DNA of 64,000 nucleotides from Magnetospira sp. QH-2 (GTDB lineage Bacteria; Pseudomonadota; Alphaproteobacteria; Rhodospirillales; Magnetospiraceae). Below are positions 8,457 through 17,202 of this stretch, piece by piece. The notes under the pieces were generated by a model. That model was not told where the DNA came from. It did not search any database and saw nothing but the letters and a program-made list of their open reading frames with translations. The stretch lies in NCBI RefSeq assembly GCF_000968135.1, contig NZ_FO538765.1, positions 1,131,819-1,195,818 on the forward strand, written 5' to 3'. How positions within the stretch are numbered: the first letter of the stretch is position 1; each line of letters starts with the position of its first letter. The position numbers and the translations under genes were made by a program.

Positions 8457-9206
8457 ATGACCGACCAGAATTTCGACTATCTCGAAGGCGAGACCAACAA
8501 GGAAAAACGCAAGGACTACAGCGACTACCAAAAGCGCTACGAGGACAATCCCCGCGAAAGCGACAAGGCCATGGCGGCGCTGGTGGTCGAAGCCTGCGCC
8601 GGAATCGCAACCCCCCGGATTCTCGACGTGGGCTGTTCCACCGGGAATTTCCTGCGCGTGCTGAAGAAAGCTCTGCCGGAGGCTTTGCTGTTCGGGGCCG
8701 ACCTGGTGCAGGACCAAGTGGACGAAAACCGCCAGAACGATGACCTGTCCGGCATCGAATTCGAGCGCATCAATCTGCTGGAGATGGACAAGGAGGCCGC
8801 CTATGACGTGGTGGTCACCAACGCGGTCTGCTGGTGTTTCGATGCAGGGCAGTTCGAAACGGTGATCGGCAATCTGGCCCGAGGCCTGAAGCCGGGCGGA
8901 TCCTATATTTCGTTCGAGATGTACCATCCCTATCCTCAGGAGGTGACGGTCACGGAAACCTGGCTGGCGCACCCCAACGGCCTAACGCACTATATCCGCC
9001 CGATGAAATCAGTCCGAGATATATTTTTATCCAAAGGTTTTAAAACTACTGACTTCCATCCCTTCGACATTCCCATCGAGCTGCCAAAGGACGAAGACCG
9101 GGAATTCATCATGTCGCATACCGAGCAGAAAGCCGATGGCGGACGACTCATCTTCCACGGCATCGTCCATCAGCCCTGGTGCCATACGGTTGCCCGGCGC
9201 GGATGA
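8457..9206 (+). CDS. Class I SAM-dependent methyltransferase
   Basis: A 249-residue Rossmann-fold methyltransferase. SAM motif I is ILDVGCSTGNFLRVLKKA (about residues 50-67), followed by LFGADLVQDQVDENR (motif II) and YDVVVTNAVCWCFD and LKPGGSYISFE (motifs IV-V/post). ATG 8457 has a strong AAAGAGG site five bases upstream. It overlaps the next gene by ATGA. Its place ahead of another methyltransferase and NeuB suggests O- or N-methylation of a glycan precursor; the acceptor is not known. Confidence 0.82.
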   Translation: MTDQNFDYLEGETNKEKRKDYSDYQKRYEDNPRESDKAMAALVVEACAGIATPRILDVGCSTGNFLRVLKKALPEALLFGADLVQDQVDENRQNDDLSGIEFERINLLEMDKEAAYDVVVTNAVCWCFDAGQFETVIGNLARGLKPGGSYISFEMYHPYPQEVTVTETWLAHPNGLTHYIRPMKSVRDIFLSKGFKTTDFHPFDIPIELPKDEDREFIMSHTEQKADGGRLIFHGIVHQPWCHTVARRG

Positions 9207-10282
9207 GCAATCGGACCCCACCGCTGCGTCGGTACGGTAAGGCCAGCGCCGAATACCTGGGGCAGAGCGCTGCCTTGTCGGATCCCGAACAGGATCGGGT
9301 CATGCGGCACAGCAAGCAGCGCTTGCTGGACATCTATCGGCAACAGCCCTTGCGCACCTCCTGCAAGGTCTGCGGCGGCCCGTTGCCCAATGGTGCCCGG
9401 GAGAATATCCCCTACTACCTTTTTTGCCCCGCCTGCGGCCATGCCAACGGTCGGTTCGAGGATACGCAAGCCTATCACGATGCCTATTACGGCACCGGGC
9501 AGGGGGAGGACGACGTGGCCCAGGCCTATGGCGCGGAAACCGCCGAGGCCTTCGGACAACGGGTGGCGGATATCTATCTACCCAAGGCCATGTTCCTGCG
9601 AGACGTCATCGTCGCCGATGGCCATGATCCGGCGGGAATGTCCTGTGTGGATTTTGGCGCCGGATCGGGATACTTCGTCGAGGCCCTGCACCGGGCAGGG
9701 TTCGCCGCCAAGGGATACGAGGTGTCGGCCAAACAGGTCGACCTGGGCAACCGCATGATGGATCGCGCCGCCCTGGAGCAAACGGATTTTGCCCATACCC
9801 TCGACATCGTTCGGACCCTGGAGGCGGATATTCTGTCGATGATCTTCGTGCTGGAACACGTGCGGGATCATCATCGGCTGCTGGAAGCGGTGCGGGACAA
9901 TCGGCGGATAAAATACTTCTTCTTTTCCGTCCCCTTGCACGGGGTGACTGCCTTCTGGGAAGCCGTCTTCCCCAATGTCTACGCCCGCTGTACGTCGGGC
10001 CACAACCACCTCTACACGCCGCAATCCCTGACATGGATGGCCGAGAAGTACGGGTTTCGCGAGGCGGGATCCTGGTGGTTCGGGGCCGATGTGACCGACC
10101 TCATGCGGTCCGTCGCCCTCGGTCTGCACCAGCGCTATGGAGAGTCGGATCTGACCCGGAGATGGACAGAGGCCATGCTGCCGATGATCGACTCCCTGCA
10201 ACGGGTCATGGATGAGCGCAAGCTTTCCTCCGAGGTGCATATGCTTCTCGCAACGGATGAGAAGATGGGAGATAAAGCGTGA
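9203..10282 (+). CDS. Methyltransferase with N-terminal zinc-ribbon-like module
   Basis: A 359-residue protein with two parts. Near residues 60-90 two CxxC pairs (CKVCGGPLP and FCPACGHAN) form a zinc-ribbon-like module. A class I methyltransferase domain follows, with motif I as CVDFGAGSGYFVEALHRAGF and a later IFVLEHVRDHHRLLE. This layout is common to sugar C- or O-methyltransferases of deoxysugar pathways. The start at 9203 overlaps the preceding stop (ATGA), and the stop overlaps the GTG of neuB. The domain after the methyltransferase core (HNHLYTPQSL) fits the same group. Confidence 0.78.
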   Translation: MSNRTPPLRRYGKASAEYLGQSAALSDPEQDRVMRHSKQRLLDIYRQQPLRTSCKVCGGPLPNGARENIPYYLFCPACGHANGRFEDTQAYHDAYYGTGQGEDDVAQAYGAETAEAFGQRVADIYLPKAMFLRDVIVADGHDPAGMSCVDFGAGSGYFVEALHRAGFAAKGYEVSAKQVDLGNRMMDRAALEQTDFAHTLDIVRTLEADILSMIFVLEHVRDHHRLLEAVRDNRRIKYFFFSVPLHGVTAFWEAVFPNVYARCTSGHNHLYTPQSLTWMAEKYGFREAGSWWFGADVTDLMRSVALGLHQRYGESDLTRRWTEAMLPMIDSLQRVMDERKLSSEVHMLLATDEKMGDKA

Positions 10283-11298
10283 AGCTGTTCGGCAAGAACC
10301 TGGATCACCAAGGCGTGCTCATCGCCGAAATCGGCGTCAACCACGAAGGTAGCCCGAAAAAAGCCCGGGATCTCCTGCGTTTGGCGGCGGAGGCAGGGGC
10401 CGACGCGGTCAAGTTCCAGAGCTATACGCCCGCTCGTTTTATTTCCACGCGCGACCCGGAGCGGTTTCAACAGGTCTCGGCTCGGGCCCTGGATGAACGA
10501 ACCCATTACCTGTTGGCGGAAGAGGCGGCAAAGAGGGGCGTTGCCTTCCTGTCCACACCGGTTACCGAGGACTGGATTCCATTGGTGGCACGACTGAGCC
10601 CGGTCATTAAGATCGCCAGCGGTGACTTGACCTTTGAGCCGATAATCCGGGCCGCCGCCGCGACGGGCAAGCCGGTCATCTTGTCCACGGGGCTGGGAAC
10701 GGAGACCGAGATCGAACAGGCCATCGGCTGGGTGAGAGAGGAGATTGGAGACCGCCGACTCAAAGACTCATTGGCTTTGATGCACTGCGTATCGGCCTAT
10801 CCGACGCCCATCGAGGAAGCGAACTTGCGTAGCATCCCATTTTTGACCGATCGGTTTGCCTTGACGGTCGGCTATTCCAACCATGTGATCGGTCCCGAGG
10901 CCTGCTGGGCTGCCATCGCCCTGGGGGCGCCCATCATCGAGGTGCACTTTACCGATGAAAAAGAAGGGCGGACCTTTCGAGATCATCAATTATCGTTTAA
11001 CCCTAATGACTTGGCTGGCCTGGTCGAGGCGATGCCGCGCCTTCGGGCGGCTTTGGGGCGTTACGACAAACAGCCTCAACCCAGTGAATTGCCCGGGCTT
11101 GGGGCCATGCGAAAGGGCGTGGTGGCCGCGGCGGACCTGAAAGCGGGGACGGTACTGGGCGAGGACCATATCATGTTTGCCCGACCGGCCACGGGCATCG
11201 AGTCCGGTCGGGTCGCCGAAGTCCTGGGTGCCGTCCTGACTCGGGACCTTGTTCAGGGCGAGAGTCTGGCCGACGCCGATCTTAACAAGGCTGATTGA
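10279..11298 (+). CDS. neuB: N-acetylneuraminate synthase-family protein (nonulosonate synthase)
   Basis: A 339-residue NeuB-type enzyme that condenses phosphoenolpyruvate with a 6-carbon amino sugar to a 9-carbon nonulosonic acid (sialic, legionaminic or pseudaminic type). The TIM-barrel part starts with IAEIGVNHEGS and contains AVKFQSYTP, FLSTPV, VIKIASGDLT and ILSTGLG. The last 60 residues form the SAF (antifreeze-like) domain seen in GLGAMRKGVVAAADLKAGTVL. The length and both domains are complete. GTG 10279 overlaps the previous stop (GTGA). A cytidylyltransferase at 27050-27748 could activate the product. Which nonulosonate is made cannot be read from this gene alone. Confidence 0.86.
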   Translation: MKLFGKNLDHQGVLIAEIGVNHEGSPKKARDLLRLAAEAGADAVKFQSYTPARFISTRDPERFQQVSARALDERTHYLLAEEAAKRGVAFLSTPVTEDWIPLVARLSPVIKIASGDLTFEPIIRAAAATGKPVILSTGLGTETEIEQAIGWVREEIGDRRLKDSLALMHCVSAYPTPIEEANLRSIPFLTDRFALTVGYSNHVIGPEACWAAIALGAPIIEVHFTDEKEGRTFRDHQLSFNPNDLAGLVEAMPRLRAALGRYDKQPQPSELPGLGAMRKGVVAAADLKAGTVLGEDHIMFARPATGIESGRVAEVLGAVLTRDLVQGESLADADLNKAD

Positions 11299-11304
11299 CA
11301 GGCC

Positions 11305-13134
11305 ATGTGCGGACTTGCCGGAATCATTTCGGACGAACCGGTTTCTCCAGGCGTTCTGTCCATGACCTTGGCGGCGCTGCAACACCGAGGCCCTGATGGC
11401 AACGGAGCAATCCAATCGGCGTTCAGTCAGCGGCATTTGGCCTTGCTGCATACCCGCCTTGCCATCATCGATCCGGATGATCGGGCGGCCCAGCCGTTCC
11501 GGCGTGCGGGCCTGAACCTGGTCTACAATGGTGAAATCTATAACTACATCGAGTTGCGGCGGGAATTGGAGGCCCTGGGTCATCGCTTCACCACCCGCTC
11601 GGATACCGAGGTAATCCTCGAGGCCTATCGGGCTTGGGGAGCAGACTGCGTCAAACGCTTCGACGGCATGTGGGCCTTGGCCTTGCATGACGAAGAACGA
11701 GGCATACTCTGGCTCAGTCGTGACCGGTTCGGCGAGAAACCGCTGTATTGGATGCGGCAAGGGCGGACCTTGGTGTTTGGTTCGGAGGTTCGGGCCCTGT
11801 TCACGCTGTCGGGACATCGGCCGGAACCGGATCGGGATCGCCTGCGGGCCTATTTGGTCAACGGATACAAATCCCTGTTTAAGCGGTCCGACAGCTGGTT
11901 CGAAGGCGTTTATGCCTTACCACCGGGGCATTCGGCGGTTGTGGATGCTTCTGCTCGGGTCGAACCCACGCGCTATTGGACGCTGACCCATGCGCCTCGG
12001 ACCCTCTCCTTGGGCGATCTGGTCGAGGGGACCCGGGAAAAACTGATCGACGGGGTGACGCGACGGCTTCGCGCCGATGTACCCCTGGCCTTCTGCCTCA
12101 GTGGTGGAATCGATTCAGGAACCATTGCCGCCCTCGCCGCCAAATACGGAAATACTCCCATCCACGCCTTTTCCATCGTTGACCGGGACCCGCGCTACGA
12201 CGAGCGCGATACGATGATGGAAACGGTGAAATCCATCGGGTGCCGTCATACGGTCATCGCGCCGGGGACCAGTGGATTTATTGAACGTCTGGCCGCGCAG
12301 ATTGAAAGCCGGGACGCCCCGGTGTCCACCATCTCCTATTATGTCCATGGCTTCTTGTCCGAGGCCATCGCCGGGGCCGGGTACAAGGTCGCCCTCTCGG
12401 GAACCGGGGCCGATGAACTTTTCACCGGCTATTATGATCACTACAACTTTTGGCTCGCGGGCATGAAGGATCGGGACGACTTCCCGGCATTGCTGGCCGA
12501 CTGGCGGTCAGGCTATGGGCGCATGGTCCGCAATCCAATTCTCAAGGACCCGCATGTGATCATTGGAGATCCCGGCTGTCGGCGGCATATCTATCTGGAC
12601 AATCATGTTTACAACCGCTTCATGCGAGACCCGATTGCCGAGACCTTTACCGAAACCGCTTTTTGCACCGATGGGCTGCGCAACCGGATGATGAATGAAT
12701 TGTTCGAGGAGGTGGTGCCGGTGATCTTGGAAGAAGACGATCGGAATTCCATGGGGGTTTCCATTGAGAACCGCTCGCCTTTCCTGGATCATCGCCTAGC
12801 CGAGTTTGCCTATTCGATCCCCGGAGAATACCTGGTGCAGGATGGTTTTTTGAAATGGGTCTTGCGCGCCGCAGGGGAAGGAGTGCTGCCCGATGCCGTG
12901 CGCCTGGATCGTCGAAAACGCGGCTTCAATGCGGCGATCGATACGATGCTTGATCGGTCTGATCCAACCGTCCGAGAGCGATTGCTATCCGATGGGCCCA
13001 TATTTGACCTTGTGAACCGGGCGCTTTTTACAAACTTTTTGGACCAGGACATGAGCGATGCCGACCGCTCCAAATTCCTATTCCGCTTTCTTTCAACGAG
13101 ATTGTTTCTGGATCATCTCGAGGGAGCCGCCTGA
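11305..13134 (+). CDS. asnB: Glutamine-hydrolysing asparagine synthase family protein
   Basis: A 609-residue class II glutamine amidotransferase fused to an ATP-pyrophosphatase domain. Met1 is followed by the nucleophile Cys2 (MCGLAGII), and glutaminase signatures QHRGPDG and YNGEIYN follow. The synthetase PP-loop is LSGGIDS at about residues 265-271, with SGTGADELFTGY later. In polysaccharide loci such AsnB/WbpS-type proteins make carboxamides of sugar acids rather than free asparagine. It sits between neuB and the HisF-like gene. No HisH glutaminase is present here, so its glutaminase domain is the only obvious local ammonia source for the HisF/WbpG pair; that link is inference. Confidence 0.85.
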   Translation: MCGLAGIISDEPVSPGVLSMTLAALQHRGPDGNGAIQSAFSQRHLALLHTRLAIIDPDDRAAQPFRRAGLNLVYNGEIYNYIELRRELEALGHRFTTRSDTEVILEAYRAWGADCVKRFDGMWALALHDEERGILWLSRDRFGEKPLYWMRQGRTLVFGSEVRALFTLSGHRPEPDRDRLRAYLVNGYKSLFKRSDSWFEGVYALPPGHSAVVDASARVEPTRYWTLTHAPRTLSLGDLVEGTREKLIDGVTRRLRADVPLAFCLSGGIDSGTIAALAAKYGNTPIHAFSIVDRDPRYDERDTMMETVKSIGCRHTVIAPGTSGFIERLAAQIESRDAPVSTISYYVHGFLSEAIAGAGYKVALSGTGADELFTGYYDHYNFWLAGMKDRDDFPALLADWRSGYGRMVRNPILKDPHVIIGDPGCRRHIYLDNHVYNRFMRDPIAETFTETAFCTDGLRNRMMNELFEEVVPVILEEDDRNSMGVSIENRSPFLDHRLAEFAYSIPGEYLVQDGFLKWVLRAAGEGVLPDAVRLDRRKRGFNAAIDTMLDRSDPTVRERLLSDGPIFDLVNRALFTNFLDQDMSDADRSKFLFRFLSTRLFLDHLEGAA

Positions 13135-13137
13135 ACC

Positions 13138-13896
13138 ATGTTGTGCAAGCGGATCATAACGGTCCTCACCTTTAATAACGGCGTTCTGTTCCGCACCAAG
13201 CTGTTCGAGCCCGATTACCGCTATACTCTCAATTTCGTCGATGCTTGGTCAGTGGACGAAATCGTCGTTTTGGATGTCACCCGGTCGGGGCAGGGGGACA
13301 AGGATAGTTTTTTCAAGGTGGTGCGGGATTTTGCCGACCGCTGTTTCGTGCCCCTGACCGTGGGTGGCGGAATCCGAAGCCTCGAAGACGTGCGCCGGTT
13401 AATGGGGCTCGGCGCGGACAAGGTGGTGATCAACAGCGGTGCCTTCGAGGATCCACGCCTGATCGGAGCCATCGCGGGGCGCTATGGAAGCCAATGCGTG
13501 GTCTTGAGCATCGATGCGAAGCAATCCGATGATGGTGGACATGAGGTGCGTTCCCATGCCGCCACTCGGGCAACGGGCCGCGATCCCGTCGGTTGGGCCC
13601 GCGAGGGACAAAGCCTGGGGGCGGGAGAGATTCTGCTCACGTCGGTGGAGCGGGATGGCTGGCTGCAAGGCTATGATTTGGATCTCTGCCGCTCGGTGGC
13701 CGACGCGGTCTCCGTGCCGGTATTAATCCTTGGCGGTTGCGGTAACTGGAAACATATGGAACAAGGATTTCTGCAAGGACATGCCTCGGCGGTCTGCACT
13801 CAGAACATCTATCACTTCACCGAAAAGAGCATCCAAGCCGCCAAGAGATACCTGAATTCAAAAGGGATTCCCGTGCGCATGGAGGAGAGGGCATGA
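13138..13896 (+). CDS. HisF-like cyclase subunit of sugar amidotransfer
   Basis: A 252-residue TIM-barrel protein of the HisF family. The N-terminus KRIITVLTFNNG replaces the CLDV of true HisF, so the first catalytic aspartate (Asp11) is missing, as in HisF homologues of lipopolysaccharide loci. The second one is kept in LSIDAK, and the phosphate-binding VGGGIRS and LILGGCGN are retained. It should therefore channel ammonia to the partner amidotransferase rather than serve histidine synthesis. Its stop overlaps the start of the WbpG-like gene (ATGA at 13893), fitting a complex. The usual HisH partner is absent from the window. Confidence 0.82.
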   Translation: MLCKRIITVLTFNNGVLFRTKLFEPDYRYTLNFVDAWSVDEIVVLDVTRSGQGDKDSFFKVVRDFADRCFVPLTVGGGIRSLEDVRRLMGLGADKVVINSGAFEDPRLIGAIAGRYGSQCVVLSIDAKQSDDGGHEVRSHAATRATGRDPVGWAREGQSLGAGEILLTSVERDGWLQGYDLDLCRSVADAVSVPVLILGGCGNWKHMEQGFLQGHASAVCTQNIYHFTEKSIQAAKRYLNSKGIPVRMEERA

Positions 13897-15014
13897 CGGC
13901 ATCCATCCAATTCTGTTCCCGCTGTCTGATGCCCAATACGCGGCCTCGGGTGGTGTTCGACGATCAGGGGGTCTGCAACGCCTGTCTCAATGCCGATACC
14001 AAGGCGGCCATCGCTTGGGATGCCCGACGGCAGGAGTTCCACGATTATGTTGAGCGCCTGCGTCCCAAGGAGGGCCCTTACGACTGCGTGGTGCCGTGGA
14101 GCGGCGGCAAGGATTCAACCTATATCGCCCATCGGCTGAAGGTCGAATTCGGCCTGAACCCGCTGTTGGTGACCTTTTCGCCGTTGCTACCCAATGATGT
14201 GGGCATGAACAACCGGGAAGAGCTGCTGAAGTTGGGATTTGATCATTTGATGGTGCGGCCCAATCAGGCCGTGTCCCGCCATTTGGCGCGGCGATTCTTC
14301 ATAGAGCGGGGGAATCCGAAAATCCATTGGGATGCCGGGATCAATGCCCTGCCGTTGCAGGTGGCGGTGCGCTACGGCATTCCCTTGGTGTTTTATGCGG
14401 AGCATGGCGAAAGCGAATACGGCGGGCGGGTGCTGTCCGAGGAGTCCCTGAAAATCCGCGACTTTACCGAGGTGCTTGAGCATCAGGTGGGCGACGACCC
14501 AATGAATTGGATGGATGAGGTGGTTCAAGAACAAGACTTGGCACCCTATGTATATCCCGAGCCCGAAGCGCTTGAGGCGGTGGGGGTGAAGGCCTTGTAC
14601 TTCTCCTATTTCTTCCGCTGGAGCATGCTGGAGAACTATCGCTACGTGAAAAAGAACCTGCCGACGTTTCAGACAGAACCCCAGGGCCGTACAGACGGCA
14701 CCTTCACCGATTTCGACAGTCTCGACGACAAGATCGACAATATTTACTACTACCTGCAATTCGTGAAATTCGGCTTCGGCCGGGCCACCCGGGATGCCTG
14801 TCGAATGATCCAGAACGGCCAGATGAACCGGGAGGAGGGACTGGACCTGGTGCGCAAATACGACTCAGAAGTCCCCAAGACGCATTTTCAGGATAGTCTG
14901 GACTACCTGGGATTGGCCGAAAACGAATTTACCGAAATCGTCGATGCGCACCGCAACGGGGAAATCTGGGCGTTCCGGGGCAATCAATGGCATTTGCGGG
15001 CCGAGCCGACATGA
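13893..15014 (+). CDS. N-acetyl sugar amidotransferase (WbpG/PseA type)
   Basis: A 373-residue ATP-dependent amidotransferase expected to turn the N-acetyl group of a nucleotide or nonulosonate sugar into an acetamidino group. Two CxxC pairs (FCSRCLMP at 7-14, VCNACLN at 27-33) open the protein. The PP-loop is WSGGKDST at about 69-76, and the family signature EHGESEYGG follows in the middle. Homologues work with HisF-like and HisH-like subunits that supply ammonia; the HisF gene overlaps it directly upstream. It is followed by radical SAM genes. The length agrees with the family. Confidence 0.87.
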   Translation: MTASIQFCSRCLMPNTRPRVVFDDQGVCNACLNADTKAAIAWDARRQEFHDYVERLRPKEGPYDCVVPWSGGKDSTYIAHRLKVEFGLNPLLVTFSPLLPNDVGMNNREELLKLGFDHLMVRPNQAVSRHLARRFFIERGNPKIHWDAGINALPLQVAVRYGIPLVFYAEHGESEYGGRVLSEESLKIRDFTEVLEHQVGDDPMNWMDEVVQEQDLAPYVYPEPEALEAVGVKALYFSYFFRWSMLENYRYVKKNLPTFQTEPQGRTDGTFTDFDSLDDKIDNIYYYLQFVKFGFGRATRDACRMIQNGQMNREEGLDLVRKYDSEVPKTHFQDSLDYLGLAENEFTEIVDAHRNGEIWAFRGNQWHLRAEPT

Positions 15015-15021
15015 TCCGCCC

Positions 15022-16080
15022 ATGAAGATCAATTTCGGTGTCAAACGAGTCACCTCCCTGAGCAAGGAACTGCGTTACGTCGCCCGGCAGCGGCACCCCT
15101 TGCGCTACCTGATCAATCGCTTCCGTTGGCACTATTATCCGCAGTTGTTCCATGTCTCGCGGTTTCCCGATCATCTGGATATCGAGACCTCGTCGGCCTG
15201 CCAGATCCACTGCCCCATGTGTTTCCTGACCGTTCGCAAGGATGTGCCGAAAAACATCATGTCCATGGCGCTGTTCGAACGAATCATGGCCGAAGTGGCG
15301 CGCCGTGACCCTTATTCCATCCGCCTGTCCTGGCGCGGGGAATGCCTGGTCAATCCACGATTCAAGGATATGCTTATTCATGCCCGATCAGTCTATAATG
15401 GCAGTATCTCCTTTCTGACCAATGGTTTGCGGCTGACCGAAGATCTCATCGATACCATCATCGAACAAGATGTTTGCTACATCGTCATTTCGGCGGATGG
15501 CTTGGGGGCGATCTATGAAGAAGTCCGCAAACCCGGCAAGTTCGACGATTTGATTGCCAAGTTGGCCTACCTCAAACACCGCAAGGAAGAATTGGGCAGA
15601 TATCGACCGCAAGTACGCATCAATGCCGTGGGGACTTGGTTCAGGGGCGATGAATTGGCCCGCTTCATCGAAACCTTCGACCCCTATGCGGATCGCATCT
15701 TGGTCGGAGAGCTTCTCAGCAACTTCGATAGCGTGCCAGTGGAACACGACCCCAGCCTTATTTGTGCGCAGCCCTGGCAACGCATGATGATTGCCTGGGA
15801 TGGCAAGATTTACCCCTGCTGCGATGACTACACGGGCCTCTATCCGGTGGGGGATGTCAACGAGCAGAGCCTCAAGGAGATCTGGCACGGGGATCGGCTC
15901 AATCAACTGCGGGATTGGAATCGCAAGCGCGAACGGCTGAAATGCGACCTCTGCCGAACCCGGGATTGCGGGATCGACAGAAACCCGCATACTCATTCCG
16001 ACGCCATGAAGACAGCCTTGCGCAATCAGGTTCTAGACCAATATGGAAAAGACACCCCATTGCTCAAGTATCTCGAATAG
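15022..16080 (+). CDS. Radical SAM/SPASM protein 1
   Basis: A 352-residue radical SAM enzyme. The 4Fe-4S cluster motif CX3CX2C is CQIHCPMC (about residues 67-74). A C-terminal SPASM-like cysteine set is seen in ICAQPWQR, YPCCDDY and CDLCRTRDC, which could bind auxiliary clusters. It starts at ATG 15022, eight bases after the WbpG stop; an ATG at 15011 stops at once. SPASM proteins usually modify peptides or carry out dehydrogenations; in this setting a glycan, carrier or aminoacyl substrate is just as possible. The function is unknown. Confidence 0.8.
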   Translation: MKINFGVKRVTSLSKELRYVARQRHPLRYLINRFRWHYYPQLFHVSRFPDHLDIETSSACQIHCPMCFLTVRKDVPKNIMSMALFERIMAEVARRDPYSIRLSWRGECLVNPRFKDMLIHARSVYNGSISFLTNGLRLTEDLIDTIIEQDVCYIVISADGLGAIYEEVRKPGKFDDLIAKLAYLKHRKEELGRYRPQVRINAVGTWFRGDELARFIETFDPYADRILVGELLSNFDSVPVEHDPSLICAQPWQRMMIAWDGKIYPCCDDYTGLYPVGDVNEQSLKEIWHGDRLNQLRDWNRKRERLKCDLCRTRDCGIDRNPHTHSDAMKTALRNQVLDQYGKDTPLLKYLE

Positions 16081-16105
16081 AGGCATATTGAACGGAAATT
16101 AAAAA

Positions 16106-17158
16106 ATGACCAAGCAGGACATTGTCTTCAAGCAGCAGCAAGATAACAAGCAGGTTAAGCTGCTGAGCTACAAGGACATGGACGCCATTCTGAGCGAAAA
16201 GGTCGGCGAACGGTATGACCGCTATCGTGCAGATTGGCGGGCCGGCATGCAGTTCGAACGGGTTCCGGAATTTCCTCTCTCCATCGAGATCGAGAACCTG
16301 AATCACTGCAATTTCAGTTGCCATATGTGTCTGTTCTCCCTGCCCAAAAGCCATCCAGACGCGCCGCACAAGAAAGAGAACAAGCGATTTCTGGACTTCG
16401 AGGTCTACAAAAAGGCCATCGACGAGGCCTCGGCCCATCAAATGCCCGCTTTGACCCACGGGGTGCTCTGCGAAACCCTGCTGCATCCGAGAATGATGGA
16501 CATGATCGCCTATGCCCAGGACCGGGGGGTGGTGGACCAACGGTTGGGGTCCAACGGGGCCTTGTTGACCAAGGAGGTCAGCGAACGGCTGGTGGATCTG
16601 GGGCTCGCCCGGTTGGAGATCTCCCTGGATGGATTCAACGAGGAAACGTTTAACATGGTGCGGTTCGGCAAGGGAGCCGACTACCACCAAATCGTTGCCA
16701 ATATCCGGGATTTTCTGGAAATTCGGGAGCGCAAGAACAGCCGATTCCCGTTGCTGCGCCTGAGCTTCTTGAAGCTGAACGTCAATGCCGACCAGGTGGA
16801 GGCGTTTCTGGATTATTGGCGTGACTATGCCGACTATTTTTCCATCCAAGAGCCGGTCAACTACAAGCTGGACCTGAAAAAAACCTCGCTTGTGTTCGAT
16901 ACACCGCACGAAAAACCCAATTTCCGCTGTGACAAGCAGCATAACCGCATATTTATGCGCCACGACGGTACCTTGCTGCCTTGCTTTCATGTGCATGGAT
17001 GGCAGGAATTCGCCCTAGGCAACGTCAAGGACAGCACCATCAAGGAAGCCTGGGATTCCCCGAAGATGCAGTATCTCAGAGCCCTGCACAAAAAGGGCGA
17101 GTATCATAAAAACAAGATCTGCCACAACTGCGTCATGTGCACCGGCCAGGAAGCCTGA
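16106..17158 (+). CDS. Radical SAM/SPASM protein 2
   Basis: A 350-residue radical SAM protein paralogous in layout to the preceding one. The cluster motif is CNFSCHMC (about residues 68-75). The second half contains the SPASM-type cysteines in FRCDKQHN, LLPCFHVHG and CHNCVMC. It begins with a charged 60-residue leader (MTKQDIVFKQQQDNKQVK) absent from protein 1. A gap of 25 bases separates the two genes, and the ribosome binding site is weak. Two adjacent SPASM proteins in one operon suggest sequential or partner reactions on one substrate. The function is not known. Confidence 0.8.
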   Translation: MTKQDIVFKQQQDNKQVKLLSYKDMDAILSEKVGERYDRYRADWRAGMQFERVPEFPLSIEIENLNHCNFSCHMCLFSLPKSHPDAPHKKENKRFLDFEVYKKAIDEASAHQMPALTHGVLCETLLHPRMMDMIAYAQDRGVVDQRLGSNGALLTKEVSERLVDLGLARLEISLDGFNEETFNMVRFGKGADYHQIVANIRDFLEIRERKNSRFPLLRLSFLKLNVNADQVEAFLDYWRDYADYFSIQEPVNYKLDLKKTSLVFDTPHEKPNFRCDKQHNRIFMRHDGTLLPCFHVHGWQEFALGNVKDSTIKEAWDSPKMQYLRALHKKGEYHKNKICHNCVMCTGQEA

Positions 17159-17202
17159 TATACAGGAATCCTCCTTGTTTCCATTGGGGATGGCGGCATT
17201 CC

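Noticed and set aside
13138-13896. HisF as a histidine biosynthesis gene
   Set aside because: The CLDV motif with Asp11 is missing and the gene overlaps a sugar amidotransferase, so a glycan role is far more likely.
16064-16996. A 310-codon frame on the minus strand over radical SAM protein 2
   Set aside because: The opposite strand carries a complete CX3CX2C enzyme; the antisense product has no recognisable domain.
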